This document shows positions 31,311-42,811 of a DNA stretch of 64,000 nucleotides, one piece after another. The stretch is from the NCBI GenBank assembly GCA_030386875.1, contig CM059558.1, forward strand, positions 13,457,752 through 13,521,751, given 5' to 3'. Source of the stretch: Morinoia aosen (taxonomy: Eukaryota; Arthropoda; Malacostraca; Amphipoda; Talitridae). The position numbers and the translations under genes are program-made. The notes under the pieces are model-generated. The model did no database searches and had not been told where the DNA came from. It was given only the letters and a program-made list of their open reading frames with translations. Numbering within the stretch: position 1 is the stretch's first letter; the number at the start of each line of letters is the position of its first letter.

Positions 31311-34300
31311 CTAAGTCTGCGCGTAACGAGCTGGCGGACGACTAGGTCTGCCAAAACTGCTAACGCGCTCGGGGGCAATAGAAGGATTAGGCTGTGGAGC
31401 TGTGAAAGTTGACGTTCGGATTCCCAACTGGGACAACGAACGGGTCTCTGAGGCTTTTTTGTGATGAGGAACAACAGCAACAGAAACCTCAGCCGAATTG
31501 GAGGCACCCGAATTACGAGGTTCCGACGACGTTCTTTGAACGGTCTTCAAGGGAACAACGAACTCGTTACACTCCATAGTGGGAGGAAAGTTCCTAGCCA
31601 AGACAGAAAGGTGCAACCCGGTGGCCTCGACAGGTGTTGACCTGGGGGTAATTTGAACCCTGGGTTGCGGCTCATGAGTGTTAGTAGAACTATCATCAGG
31701 TAAGGACACATATGCTGCCTTAAGTCTATCTATGCTAACACTGTCGCTTCTGGTACCCCTCTCGATTAGAAAATATTTCGGCGTCCTCTTTAGGACCCTG
31801 TAGGGGCCATCATAGGGACGCCGTAAGGGGGTTTTTACACCGTCCACCCGAACGTAAACATGTGTGCACGTGTTCAACAATGGATCAAGGCTTTTGGATG
31901 GTAAAGGCAGGCGAGGCGGGTGGTAAACCACTTCGCGCATGGCGCGTTTGAGACGTGCCGCGTAATCAGTGATTGTACTGAAGGAGTCGTCAATTTTGTA
32001 CAAGGAATCAATAACATCTCCGGGCAATCTTAAGGACTTCCCGTACAGCAATTCGGAGGACGTGCACTTTTGATCCTGCCGGAACAGGTTACGTAGGGTA
32101 AGTAATACGACAGGCAATCGGTCCGCCCAATCGTCGTGGCATTTTAAGCAGCGAAGTGCCGCTTTAAGGTCCCGGTGGACTCTCTCGATGAGTCCATTTG
32201 ATTGGGGGTGAAAAGAGGTGGTTGTGATGTTTGAACTACCTAGGATTTTGGAGATTTCTAACCACAAGGAGGAGGTAAACTGAGCCCCACGATCATGAGT
32301 GATGCTCAGAGGGACCCCGAAACGGGAGATCCACGTCTCTACGAAGGTTCGAGCTACGGTTTCTGCCGTTATGTTAGCAATGGGAACAGCCTCGACCCAC
32401 CTAGAGAAGCGGTCGATCATAGTGAGTAAATACGAGAACCCGCGAGAGTTTGGAAGCGGGCCTACCAAATCTATATTGACTGCGTCAAATTTACCGCCAG
32501 AGAAAACCCAAGGTTGAATTGCGGCTTTGTTGTGTCGAGTTACTTTGCTAGCTTGGCAATCTGGGCAATTGCGAACGTACTCTCTTATGGCCCTACGCAT
32601 CCCGGGCCAGACAAAACGATCCGCAATTAGGCGGAAAGTTCTCTCTGTCCCAGGATGAGATAGCGCATGATAGTGTTTGATGGCGGGCAAACGCAAGGTG
32701 GTAGGTAGGTAGTATCGGTTAGGCCGGTCAGCGTCACAGTAAACGCCTTCTCTGAGTGACAGCTTTAGAGACGAGCTAGGAGACTCAATCAAAGATTGGA
32801 TCTCCGTGTCGTTTTTCTGTTCGGTGATGATATCAGCCAACGAAATCATGTGCACAGAAGGTCGGAACTCGGGCGCCAACGGGTTTAATACCACGTTGTG
32901 CACACGCGATAAGCAGTCGGCGACCGTGTTCTCGTCCCCCTTAATGTGCCTGAGATCGTTAGTGAACTGTGCTATGTAACTCAGGTGCCGACTTTCACGA
33001 GGGGAGTGGCGGTCAGGAGGCATTCTTATTGCGTTGATCAAAGGCTTATGGTCGGTGAATACCGTGAACTGACGTGCTTCCAAGGTATATCGGAAGTGTT
33101 TGATTGAAAGGTATATCGCCAGGAGCTCTCTCCCGAACGTGCTATAACGCTGTTCGGTGGGAGAGAGCTTCCGGCTGAAAAACGCCAGAGGGGTCGTGTT
33201 GTTGTCCACGGTTTGCTGTAGTACCGCGCCGACAGCAAGGTCTGACGCATCTACTACGAGATTAAGTTTTGCGTTCGGGTGTGGGTAAGCCAACTCCGTC
33301 GCATTCGCAAGTTCTTCTTTAATTACTGTGAATGCCTCCTCAGCCTCACTGTTCCACTCGATCAGTACAGACTTCCCTCGTTTCTTCGCTCTAATGAGTG
33401 AGGAGAGTGGTGCCAGAGTCGCCGCACAGTTCCTTAGGAATCGGTGGTAAAAATTCACCGATCCCAAGAACCTGCGCAACTCTCTCTGTGTAGAGGGTTT
33501 CGGGAAATTTCGGATAGCCTCTACCTTGTCGGGAAGTGGCCTAATGCCTTTATCTGAGATGTGGTGACCTAGAAAAGTCAGTTCCTTCTTTCCCAGTACA
33601 CACTTTGCTGGGTTAATCAGCAGAGCGTGCAACGCTAGTCGTTTGCACAGCTCCCTCAAATGATGCACGTGCTCCTCAGGCGTCCCCGAAGCCACAAGCA
33701 CATCATCGAGGTAACAATACAAAAACGGGAGGTCGGAAAGGACTTCATTCATGTGCCGCTGAAAGGTCTGTGGAGCATTTCGCAAGCCATACGGCATACG
33801 AAGATACTCGTACAAACCAAACGGCGTACAGACTGCGGTCTTCTGAATAGAGCTTTCCTCCATTGGAATCTGATGGAAAGCTCTCTTCAGATCCACGGTG
33901 GAAAAGATTTTTGCCCCTGACAGATTTGCAGTAAAATCATGAAGGTGGGGAATGGGGAATCTGTCGGGTACAGTTACTGAATTTAATTGGCGATAATCGC
34001 CGCAAATACGCAACTCGCCGTTACTCTTTGGCACAATCAACAAGGGACTGGCCCAGGGACTTTTCGAGATGCGAACTGTCCCTTCCTGGACCATTTTTGT
34101 AAACTCGGCTTTTACTTCCTGCAATCGATCATGGGGCAAACGTCTTACTTTCGCGTAAACAGGAGGGCCGCTCGTCGATATGTGGTGTTGCGTCAGCGTG
34201 TTATTTTGCAACGTTACATTAGGTTGAAAGAGTGAAGGGAATTCGAGCAACACCCGTTGGTAGGGACATGTGCTCTCTAGGTTAGGGGAGACGCTTGACG

Positions 34301-34748
34301 TAACGTTCACCATATCGACGGCACTAAGGGTTCTTTGCACTTTGGTTTCGCTATCATAAAGGCATCCATTTCTCACATCCACCACCAATGCAAACTTCTG
34401 CAGAAAATCGGCACCAATGATGGGTGTGTCCACATCAGCCACTATGAATTCGAAGCTCAAGGTACGTTTGAGATTTAGGGAACATGACAACGATCGCGTG
34501 CCGTAACAGAGTATAGGAGTGCCATTAGCAGCACGCAAGTTTGGAATACCTGTGGTGCGTTTGTCTTTGGCAGTTGCCGGGATTAGGCTCACCGAACTCC
34601 CGGTATCGATCAAGAATCGAAAACCGGAAGCCGGGTCGGAAAGGAATAGACAGCGAGTGGAATTTGATTTAGTTGGCGCTGGCGTCTGACTCGCATTTAC
34701 GCCGCGCTGTTCTCGTTTTTTGGGTAAAGTAGTACGTACAATGGGCAC
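31311..34748 (-). CDS. pol: B2 pol polyprotein
   Basis: About 1145 codons. Protease ([13 protein letters not shown]), reverse transcriptase ([11 protein letters not shown]), RNase H ([13 protein letters not shown]), integrase (HHCC finger with [28 protein letters not shown]) and GPY/F module ([10 protein letters not shown]) occur in order. The C-terminal tail is serine/proline-rich and ends [11 protein letters not shown]. The frame starts inside the end of gag without a clear ATG, suggesting expression by frameshifting as known for the group. It looks whole. Confidence 0.93.
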   Translation of the reverse strand: MPIVRTTLPKKREQRGVNASQTPAPTKSNSTRCLFLSDPASGFRFLIDTGSSVSLIPATAKDKRTTGIPNLRAANGTPILCYGTRSLSCSLNLKRTLSFEFIVADVDTPIIGADFLQKFALVVDVRNGCLYDSETKVQRTLSAVDMVNVTSSVSPNLESTCPYQRVLLEFPSLFQPNVTLQNNTLTQHHISTSGPPVYAKVRRLPHDRLQEVKAEFTKMVQEGTVRISKSPWASPLLIVPKSNGELRICGDYRQLNSVTVPDRFPIPHLHDFTANLSGAKIFSTVDLKRAFHQIPMEESSIQKTAVCTPFGLYEYLRMPYGLRNAPQTFQRHMNEVLSDLPFLYCYLDDVLVASGTPEEHVHHLRELCKRLALHALLINPAKCVLGKKELTFLGHHISDKGIRPLPDKVEAIRNFPKPSTQRELRRFLGSVNFYHRFLRNCAATLAPLSSLIRAKKRGKSVLIEWNSEAEEAFTVIKEELANATELAYPHPNAKLNLVVDASDLAVGAVLQQTVDNNTTPLAFFSRKLSPTEQRYSTFGRELLAIYLSIKHFRYTLEARQFTVFTDHKPLINAIRMPPDRHSPRESRHLSYIAQFTNDLRHIKGDENTVADCLSRVHNVVLNPLAPEFRPSVHMISLADIITEQKNDTEIQSLIESPSSSLKLSLREGVYCDADRPNRYYLPTTLRLPAIKHYHALSHPGTERTFRLIADRFVWPGMRRAIREYVRNCPDCQASKVTRHNKAAIQPWVFSGGKFDAVNIDLVGPLPNSRGFSYLLTMIDRFSRWVEAVPIANITAETVARTFVETWISRFGVPLSITHDRGAQFTSSLWLEISKILGSSNITTTSFHPQSNGLIERVHRDLKAALRCLKCHDDWADRLPVVLLTLRNLFRQDQKCTSSELLYGKSLRLPGDVIDSLYKIDDSFSTITDYAARLKRAMREVVYHPPRLPLPSKSLDPLLNTCTHVYVRVDGVKTPLRRPYDGPYRVLKRTPKYFLIERGTRSDSVSIDRLKAAYVSLPDDSSTNTHEPQPRVQITPRSTPVEATGLHLSVLARNFPPTMECNEFVVPLKTVQRTSSEPRNSGASNSAEVSVAVVPHHKKASETRSLSQLGIRTSTFTAPQPNPSIAPERVSSFGRPSRPPARYAQT

Positions 34749-35623
34749 ATCGGCGATTCACATTTACGAGCCTTGTGCAAATACTTTCTGTGATACCAGC
34801 ACCATTCCTCCTCCAGATTGTCTCGTGACCCCTGGCCCTGAACGGTATTTGAACTACCAGCCCTCTGATGTTTAAATGAACGATTCCCGTTCTTATGCCT
34901 GTCAAACGGAACGGTGTGTGTGGAATTATCGGCTTGCTGATACGCCGCAGTTTGGTGTGCAACCCCATGAACTCTATCCGCGTGTTCGGCTTGCTGGGTA
35001 GCAACTTCTAGTGCTCCAACTCGCTGAACTAACTCGCGCAATAATCTTTCCACTTCGTTTGGGCTGGTTTGATTGACCACTGGAGTAGCGGCACAGCTAT
35101 TCGGTGTCTGGTTTTCACAGGCAATAATTTTCTCGGCCAATTCTGCGAGAACGTCCAGGTTCACAGAGGAATCTTGTGTATGGAGGAATGGTTGAAGGCG
35201 TAAGGGCAAGCGTTGGATGTACAATGTCTTTAGGGTATCGTCATCCATGACCCCCTTCGCTAGTTTCCTCATCTCTTTAAGTAGCGCTAGAGGTGTTTGG
35301 CTATTGTAGGTGGTGAGATTACTCGTCAAAGCCTGGATTCTTTGGGCTCTATCCTTGCTGTAACGTTTTAAAACATGCTCTTTGAGGGTGGAATAAGGTT
35401 CGGGTGAGTTAGCGTTACAGACCCCAGAGAGGTCGTCTAGGCAAGTCGTGGGCAGGGCCCTTAATAAGGAGTAATATCTAATTTTTTCACACGTGATGGA
35501 TAGGCTTTCAAAGTGTTCTTCGGTTTGGAAGAACCAAGAGTCCAGACTTTGAATCGCGAACGGTGTTAATTTTACGGAAACCACCTGACTGTCGTTACTC
35601 TCGTTACCATCGTTTGGCGCCAT
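34697..35623 (-). CDS. gag: B2 gag (CHCC-type nucleocapsid)
   Basis: 308 residues from an ATG ([11 protein letters not shown]). A DUF7041-like front ([14 protein letters not shown]), a helical middle with a leucine-rich heptad-like stretch ([16 protein letters not shown]), and a CHCC finger at the C-terminus ([19 protein letters not shown]). It overlaps pol by about 50 bp in another frame. It looks whole. Confidence 0.92.
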   Translation of the reverse strand: MAPNDGNESNDSQVVSVKLTPFAIQSLDSWFFQTEEHFESLSITCEKIRYYSLLRALPTTCLDDLSGVCNANSPEPYSTLKEHVLKRYSKDRAQRIQALTSNLTTYNSQTPLALLKEMRKLAKGVMDDDTLKTLYIQRLPLRLQPFLHTQDSSVNLDVLAELAEKIIACENQTPNSCAATPVVNQTSPNEVERLLRELVQRVGALEVATQQAEHADRVHGVAHQTAAYQQADNSTHTVPFDRHKNGNRSFKHQRAGSSNTVQGQGSRDNLEEEWCWYHRKYLHKARKCESPMCPLYVLLYPKNENSAA

Positions 35624-36118
35624 AATGCTTCAAATGTTCCCAAAAAAATTAATGATAACGCGCGTTGCAATAGCTTTTTTTTTGTTTCGTATAAGTTTTT
35701 ATGTTACTTTTGTGCTTCAGTAGCAATGGTGCTGCAGTAGCAATGGAAATTTCGAAGGTTATTAGTCAGGAGCTTCAGTAGCAATGGAAAAAAAATCCTA
35801 GAAGATCTCCTATATTTGCTTCAGTAGCAATGGAAATGCATGAAGAGTTTTGTAAAAAGATGGCTTCAGTAGCAATGGATAAACATGAAGAATTTGTTAG
35901 AATAGGCTGCAGTAGCAATAGCTTATTATTAGGGAAGAGTTTTGAGAGGAATTACTCTGTTTAGCTACTGAGAGTAAGGAAAGAAACTACCTCCTTCAAG
36001 GTCAGCCATGCACAGAAGTTGACAGCACTAGACATGCGCTCCTAATCCTTCCGATGGTGGTCCGGGTGAGTATTTATATCTGATTAAACTACTCTGGGTT
36101 TTCACCAGTGTAAAGTTC
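35624..36118 (-). promoter_or_regulatory. B2 leader with primer-binding site
   Basis: Read on the minus strand, the primer site begins TGGTGAAAACCCAGAG (ending at 36117), one base from the LTR. It differs from B1 at one base within this stretch. The rest of the leader is about 98% identical to B1, including the six-motif array. Confidence 0.78.
35714..35919 (-). promoter_or_regulatory. Six-copy motif array, B2
   Basis: GCT(T/G)CAGTAGCAAT, the complement of the B1 motif, occurs at 35714-35727, 35731-35744, 35772-35785, 35818-35831, 35863-35876 and 35906-35919. Number, order of the A/C variants and spacing agree with B1 to within a few bases. Confidence 0.8.
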
Positions 36119-38641
36119 AAGTTTGTTTTGTGAACTTCAGGTTTGGTGGCTTTACTCAAGTTTAGTTTTACTTTAGGCAGGTTTGAATTTTTGGCTGAAG
36201 GCGGGTCACCAGTTGGCATCGAACGCCAACACCTAATTAATAAACTAATGACTTAATCTGACTCAGAAGGTGTGAGGGGTTCGGACGCGATCTTTCCGGC
36301 GTCTTTAATCAAAAACAAAATACTATAATTTTCACCTTGGAACTGGACCATCGAAAGGATAAGAAAGTAGATATGGTTATTTAATTCTGGCCTGGTTTTA
36401 TTTGGAGGCTGTCAGATTGGATCTTCCAGGTGCGCTGATGTTGACGTCCGATCTTGAGTAGGGACTGCAACAGGCTCACAGCTGCGTCGGTATGCGGAAG
36501 TGTAATTGTGGAGAAGGTCGTGTGCAATGGTATCCCGTGGTTAGTGACGGCAATAGCGTCTCTGATAAGTGAGGACGGTAAGTCGCAATTCCTCTGATGG
36601 TGTTAGAATATCGACTAGGAGGTTATGCAGCAGTTGGGTTAGCTGTAACCAATGATGTCTCAATTCTTAGTGAGGTGGAGGAATTGGATACTTGCTCTTG
36701 CCGTCCAGTAATGGGGTTTATTAGAAGTGAAAAAGGCAACTATGAAGGAGGCAGTTATTTTTGCCAAGTCGGGCTACCGGGTTATTTTACCCTTTTGATA
36801 TGATCGGGCAAGGTAAAGGTAGGTGACGTGGCAGTGGAATGTAAAGTGTCTCGTAGCTTCCTGTACGGAATAAGACAGCTGGGTGAAATTGCACACGGTA
36901 TTAAAACACATATCAACACATGCTGTGCTGCAAACAATCTGGCATTAACATGCCGCCTCAAAGCGAGGAGTCTCTTCGAAAAACGACCCCCACCAGCACT
37001 CTGGCGCCGGAGTGCAAGCGGGGATCAGCTTCGGAGCACTAACAATTTGCTCGTAGCCAGATTTTAATTCTAATATTTCTAACGGCATGAAGCTAAAATT
37101 CTACACTAGTAATTCACACAGGCAAAACTTTGCCTGGCGAAACAAAGATGGCATAAGCAGTGAACTGAGTATCCTGCCTCACTTAATTAATAGCTAATGG
37201 TAAAAATCTACAGCATCTGCTAAATGCCATTGAACTAGAAAACACATGTTCACAGTTCTTCCTAACTGAAATAATCAATATACAATGACTAAGAATTATA
37301 CAATTACCATCTAACTAAACCTAAAAAAAAACATCAATAATATTTAATGTATAATACTGATTCTATGAGGAAAATCAGGTATTTAGTTATTGGTATTTAC
37401 AAGGTTTGTTCTGATTATCATCACAACAAAGGTTGACTATAAAATTTGTTAAGAATGATTTTTACTGTTGACTGTACATAAAAACTACAACCACGTGATT
37501 ATATCAAAACCCTACTTAATTGAAAATACAGCTGTGACAAAATACAGCTTGTCAAACAATTGAGAATGATAATTTGATTGTTTTGATTAAAAAAAACATT
37601 AAAGAAGTGAATTGATAATTTGATGCAAGTCTAACTTGATCACACAAATAACACCATATTGAATATTGGCTAAAGAAGTTATTTTTTTTTTGATACAAAA
37701 GGGAAAATCCTAATCTTGATACAAATAACACCATATTGAATATTGGCTAAAGAAGTTATTTTTTTTATACAAAAGGGAAAATCCTAATCTTGATACAAAT
37801 AACACCATATTGAGTATTGGCTAAAGAGAAATATTAAAAATAAAAAGGGGAATTTTATAATTTGATAAGAATAACACCATCTTAAATATTGGCTTATGAA
37901 AAATATGAAACATCAAAAGGGAAAATTTCCCTTAAAAATGGCTTAACATGAAATAGTGAATTGACAATTTCATTGTCTGAAAATAGTGACAGTAACTAGG
38001 TAGCTGCTACTCATGCTGAAGAGAATAATTCTCCTGGTTAGTCCAACCAGTTGCTTCTAGTTAAATTCTGCGGGTACTTCCAAGAATTGCTTCTTGGAAG
38101 AACTAGGTTAAGAATCTCTGTAAGCCAAGTGATAACTGTTTGCTACAAAACTTTCTAAAGGGGCCTAGAACAATGCACAAGGGAAAATGCCCAGTGGTGA
38201 AACACAGTTCTTGGCAATAACTCCTGAACATTAAGCACACTGGAAAATTTAGTCAATTCTACTCTATACATACACGATAATATTATTTACAATGCCTAAA
38301 TATAGTTACCCGTAGATTATCGCACACAAAAGCACAGTATTACAATCTCACCAGCTAACAAACCCTAGATATGCACGCTCTGTATGACACGAAACAATGA
38401 CGCTCGATCGCATACGATGTTGCTGTCGCGCGTCCGTGAGAGGTTCCGTTAAGAAGCAAATGTGAATTTTTAGAGATTGAATTTATTTCGTTACACAATT
38501 TTAATAAAATTGAGGATAGAGATTAGTGAATTTCGTAATGTGATTTTATGCTAATGGTCGAATTTATTTTACTGAATTTTTAGATGATCGTTCTGAGAAT
38601 TTCGAAATTTCGACCAGGTTGCGGGATAGAGATTCACTACA
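36119..38641 (-). repeat. B2 5' LTR
   Basis: 2523 bp, the partner of 28627-31158. Small differences are scattered (for example near 36427, 37152, 38075 and 38175) plus homopolymer lengths. The outer end (GATTCACTACA) abuts the ATCT target duplication in B1 gag. Confidence 0.93.
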
Positions 38642-39264
38642 ATCTCACCACCTACAATAGCCAAACACCTCTAGCGCTACTTAAAGAGATGAGGAAATTA
38701 GCGAAGGGGGTCATGGATGACGATACCCTAAAGACATTGTACATCCAACGCTTGCCCTTACGCCTTCAACCATTCCTCCATACACAAGATTCCTCTGTGA
38801 ACCTGGACGTTCTCGCAGAATTGGCCGAGAAAATTATTGCCTGTGAAAACCAGACACCGAATAGCTGTGCCGCTACTCCAGTGGTCAATCAAACCAGCCC
38901 AAACGAAGTGGAAAGATTATTGCGCGAGTTAGTTCAGCGAGTTGGAGCACTAGAAGTTGCTACCCAGCAAGCCGAACACGCGGATAGAGTTCATGGAGTT
39001 GCACACCAAACTGCGGCGTATCAGCAAGCCGATAATTCCACACACACCGTTCCGTTTGACAGGATTAAAAATGGGAATCGTCCATTTAAACATCAGAGGG
39101 CTGGTAGTTCAAATACCGTTCAGGGCCAGGGGTCACGAGACAATCTGGAGGAGGAATGGTGCTGGTATCACAGAAAGTACTTGCACAAGGCTCGTAAATG
39201 TGAATCGCCGATGTGCCCATTGTACGTACTACTTTACCCAAAAAACGGGAACAGCGCGGCGTAA
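38642..39264 (+). pseudogene. gag: B1 gag, second piece (after B2)
   Basis: Resumes with the ATCT target duplication and continues the B-family Gag through the helical middle to the CHCC finger ([14 protein letters not shown]). It is nearly identical to the matching part of B2 Gag. It overlaps the start of the B1 pol frame. Confidence 0.9.
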
Positions 39265-42200
39265 ATGCGAGTCAGACGCCAGCGCCAACTAAATCAAATT
39301 CCACTCGCTGCCTATTCCTTTCCGACCCGGCTTCCGGTTTTCGATTTTTGATCGATACCGGGAGTTCGGTGAGCCTAATCCCGGCAACTGCCAAAGACAA
39401 ACGCACCACAGGTATTCCAAACTTGCGTGCTGCTAATGGCACTCCTATACTCTGTTACGGCACGCGATCGTTGTCATGTTCCCTAAATCTCAAACGTACC
39501 TTGAGCTTCGAATTCATAGTGGCTGATGTGGACACACCCATCATTGGTGCCGATTTTCTGCAGAAGTTTGCATTGGTGGTGGATGTGAGAAATGGATGCC
39601 TTTATGATAGCGAAACCAGAGTGCAAAGACCACTTAGTGCCGTCGATATGGTGAACGTTACGTCAAGCGTCTCCCCTAACCTAGAGAGTACATGTCCCTA
39701 CCAACGGGTGTTGCTCGAATTCCCCTCACTCTTTCAACCTAATGTAACGTTGCAAAATAACACGCTGACGCAACACCACATATCGACGAGCGGCCCTCCT
39801 GTTTACGCGAAAGTAAGACGTTTGCCCCATGATCGATTGCAGGAAGTAAAAGCCGAGTTTACAAAAATGGTCCAGGAAGGGACAGTTCGCATCTCGAAAA
39901 GTCCCTGGGCCAGTCCCTTGTTGATTGTGCCAAAGAGTAACGGCGAGTTGCGTATTTGCGGCGATTATCGCCAATTAAATTCCGTAACTGTACCCGACAG
40001 ATTCCCCATTCCCCACCTTCATGATTTTACTGCAAATCTGTCAGGGGCAAAAGTCTTTTCCACCGTTGATCTGAAGAGAGCTTTCCATCAGATTCCAATG
40101 GAGGAAAGCTCTATTCAGAAGACCGCAGTCTGTACGCCGTTTGGTTTGTACGAGTATCTTCGTATGCCGTATGGCTTGCGAAATGCTCCACAGACCTTTC
40201 AGCGGCACATGACTGAAGTCCTTTCCGACCTCCCGTTTTTGTATTGTTACCTCGATGATGTGCTTGTGGCTTCGGGGACGCCTGAGGAGCACGTGCATCA
40301 TTTGAGAGAGCTGTGCAAACGACTAGCGTCGCACGCTCTGCTGATTAACCCAGCAAAGTGTGTACTGGGAAAGAAGGAACTGACTTTTCTAGGTCACCAC
40401 ATCTCAGATAAAGGCATTAGGCCACTTCCCGACAAGGTAGAGGCTATCCGAAATTTCCCGAAACCCTCTACACAGAGAGAGTTGCGCAGGTTCTTGGGAT
40501 CGGTGAATTTTTACCACCGATTCCTAAGGAACTGTGCGGCGACTCTGGCACCACTCTCCTCACTCATTAGAGCGAAGAAACGAGGGAAGTCTGTACTGAT
40601 CGAGTGGAACAGTGAGGCTGAGGAGGCATTCATAGTAATTAAAGAAGAACTTGCGAATGCGACGGAGTTGGCTTACCCACACCCGAACGCAAAACTTAAT
40701 CTCGTAGTAGATGCGTCAGACCTTGCTGTCGGCGCGGTACTACAGCAAACCGTGGACAACAACACGACCCCTCTGGCGTTTTTCAGCCGGAAGCTCTCTC
40801 CCACCGAACAGCGTTATAGCACGTTCGGGAGAGAGCTCCTGGCGATATACCTTTCAATCAAACACTTCCGATATACCTTGGAAGCACGTCAGTTCATGGT
40901 ATTCACCGACCATAAGCCTTTGATCAACGCAATAAGAATGCCTCCTGACCGCCACTCCCCTCGTGAAAGTCGGCACCTGAGTTACATAGCACAGTTCACT
41001 AACGATCTCAGGCACATTAAGGGGGACGAGAACACGGTCGCCGACTGCTTATCGCGTGTGCACAACGTGGTATTAAACCCGTTGGCGCCCGAGTTCCGAC
41101 CTTCTGTGCACATGATTTCGTTGGCTGATATCATCACCGAACAGAAAAACGACACGGAGATCCAATCTTTGATTGAGTCTCCTAGCTCGTCTCTAAAGCT
41201 GTCACTCAGAGAAGGCGTTTACTGTGACGCTGACCGGCCTAACCGATACTACCTACCTACCACCTTGCGTTTGCCCGCCATCAAACACTATCATGCGCTA
41301 TCTCATCCTGGGACAGAGAGAACTTTCCGCCTAATTGCGGATCGTTTTGTCTGGCCCGGGATGCGTAGGGCCATAAGAGAGTACGTTCGCAATTGCCCAG
41401 ATTGCCAAGCTAGCAAAGTAACTCGACACAACAAAGCCGCAATTCAACCTTGTGTTTTCTCTGGCGGTAAATTTGACGCAGTCAATATAGATTTGGTAGG
41501 CCCGCTTCCAAACTCTCGCGGGTTCTCGTATTTACTCACTATGATCGACCGCTTCTCTAGGTGGGTCGAGGCTGTTCCCATTGCTAACATAACGGCAGAA
41601 ACCGTAGCTCGAACCTTCGTAGAGACGTGGATCTCCCGTTTCGGGGTCCCTCTGAGCATCACTCATGATCGTGGGGCTCAGTTTACCTCCTCCTTGTGGT
41701 TAGAAATCTCCAAAATCCTAGGTAGTTCAAACATCACAACCACCTCTTTTCACCCCCAATCAAATGGACTCATCGAGAGAGTCCACCGAGACCTAAAAGC
41801 GGCACTTCGCTGCTTAAAATGCCACGACGATTGGGCGGACCGATTGCCTGTCGTATTACTTACCCTACGTAACCTGTTCCGGCAGGATCAAAAGTGCACG
41901 TCCTCCGAATTGCTGTACGGGAAGTCCTTAAGATTGCCCGGAGATGTTATTGATCCCGTGTACAAAATTGACGACTCCTTCAGTACAATCACTGATTACG
42001 CGGCACGTCTCAAACGCGCCATGCGCGAAGTGGTTTACCACCCGCCTCGCCTGCCTTTACCATCCGAAAGCCTTGATCCATTGTTGAACACGTGCACACA
42101 TGTTTACGTTCGGGTGGACGGTGTAAAAACCCCCTTACGGCGTCCCTATGATGGCCCCTACAGGGTCCTAAAGAGGACGCCGAAATATTTTCTAATCGAA

Positions 42201-42650
42201 AAGGGTACCATGAGCGACAGTGTTAGCATAGATAGACTTAAGGCAGCTTATGTGCCCTTCCCTGATGATAGTTCTACCAACACTCATGAGCCGCAACCCA
42301 GGGTGCAAATTACCCCCAGGTCAACACCTGTCGAGGCCACCGGGTTGCACCTTTCTGTCTTGGCTAGGAACTTTCCTCCCACTATGGAGTGTAACGAGTT
42401 CGTTGTTCCCTTGAAGACCGTTCAAAGAACGTCGTCGGAACCTCGTAATTCGGGTACCTTCAATTCGGCTGATGTTTCTGTTGCTGTTGTTCCTCATCAC
42501 GAAAAAGCCTCAGAGACCCGTTCGTTGTCCCAGTTGGGAATCCGAACGTCAACTTTCACAGCTCCACAGCCTAATCCTTCTATTGCCCCCGAGCGCGTTA
42601 GCAGTTTTGGCAGACCTAGTCGTCCGCCAGCTCGTTACGCGCAGACTTAG
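39213..42650 (+). CDS. pol: B1 pol polyprotein
   Basis: About 1145 codons with protease, reverse transcriptase ([11 protein letters not shown]), RNase H, integrase and GPY/F parts as in B2; roughly 17-20 amino-acid differences from B2 by eye. The frame itself looks whole, but the element's gag is split by B2, so B1 is not expected to make a normal Gag-Pol now. Confidence 0.93.
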   Translation: MPIVRTTLPKKREQRGVNASQTPAPTKSNSTRCLFLSDPASGFRFLIDTGSSVSLIPATAKDKRTTGIPNLRAANGTPILCYGTRSLSCSLNLKRTLSFEFIVADVDTPIIGADFLQKFALVVDVRNGCLYDSETRVQRPLSAVDMVNVTSSVSPNLESTCPYQRVLLEFPSLFQPNVTLQNNTLTQHHISTSGPPVYAKVRRLPHDRLQEVKAEFTKMVQEGTVRISKSPWASPLLIVPKSNGELRICGDYRQLNSVTVPDRFPIPHLHDFTANLSGAKVFSTVDLKRAFHQIPMEESSIQKTAVCTPFGLYEYLRMPYGLRNAPQTFQRHMTEVLSDLPFLYCYLDDVLVASGTPEEHVHHLRELCKRLASHALLINPAKCVLGKKELTFLGHHISDKGIRPLPDKVEAIRNFPKPSTQRELRRFLGSVNFYHRFLRNCAATLAPLSSLIRAKKRGKSVLIEWNSEAEEAFIVIKEELANATELAYPHPNAKLNLVVDASDLAVGAVLQQTVDNNTTPLAFFSRKLSPTEQRYSTFGRELLAIYLSIKHFRYTLEARQFMVFTDHKPLINAIRMPPDRHSPRESRHLSYIAQFTNDLRHIKGDENTVADCLSRVHNVVLNPLAPEFRPSVHMISLADIITEQKNDTEIQSLIESPSSSLKLSLREGVYCDADRPNRYYLPTTLRLPAIKHYHALSHPGTERTFRLIADRFVWPGMRRAIREYVRNCPDCQASKVTRHNKAAIQPCVFSGGKFDAVNIDLVGPLPNSRGFSYLLTMIDRFSRWVEAVPIANITAETVARTFVETWISRFGVPLSITHDRGAQFTSSLWLEISKILGSSNITTTSFHPQSNGLIERVHRDLKAALRCLKCHDDWADRLPVVLLTLRNLFRQDQKCTSSELLYGKSLRLPGDVIDPVYKIDDSFSTITDYAARLKRAMREVVYHPPRLPLPSESLDPLLNTCTHVYVRVDGVKTPLRRPYDGPYRVLKRTPKYFLIEKGTMSDSVSIDRLKAAYVPFPDDSSTNTHEPQPRVQITPRSTPVEATGLHLSVLARNFPPTMECNEFVVPLKTVQRTSSEPRNSGTFNSADVSVAVVPHHEKASETRSLSQLGIRTSTFTAPQPNPSIAPERVSSFGRPSRPPARYAQT

Positions 42651-42811
42651 GGTGGTGACTTCTGTTCTGTCAAAAAAAAAAAAAAATTTTTATTCTATTC
42701 TCTCCTGTCAAACCTTCTGTTAGGATTTTCCTTTTATGATCATTTCGGGCATTTACAGGTAACAGCTTCACTGTTACCAGACCTTTCGGTCCACATGCGT
42801 TGGGGGGTAGC
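42651..42811 (+). other. B1 3' untranslated region and purine tract
   Basis: A short non-coding stretch with an adenine run near 42672, a hairpin-like GGTAACAGCTTCACTGTTACC (about 42760-42778), and the TTGGGGGGTAG tract just before the LTR. The same hairpin occurs in B2 (about 31185-31210) on the other strand. Confidence 0.7.

Larger units (their letters stand above)
28627..38641 (-). mobile_element. LTR retrotransposon B2 (Gypsy, CsRn1-like), nested in B1
   Basis: A 10,015-bp minus-strand element within B1 gag, with target duplication ATCT (28623-28626, 38642-38645). LTRs are 2532 and 2523 bp and differ at about a dozen bases plus homopolymer lengths by eye. gag and pol look whole. Its proteins are about 98-99% identical to B1, but its LTRs are clearly a different version with an extra segment of about 200 bp, no internal duplication and a different end. 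Confidence 0.95.

Noticed and set aside
38584-38641. Start of the open frame that precedes the second B1 gag piece
   Set aside because: This part is B2 LTR sequence read by chance in frame with gag; the gag sequence itself begins at the target duplication at 38642.
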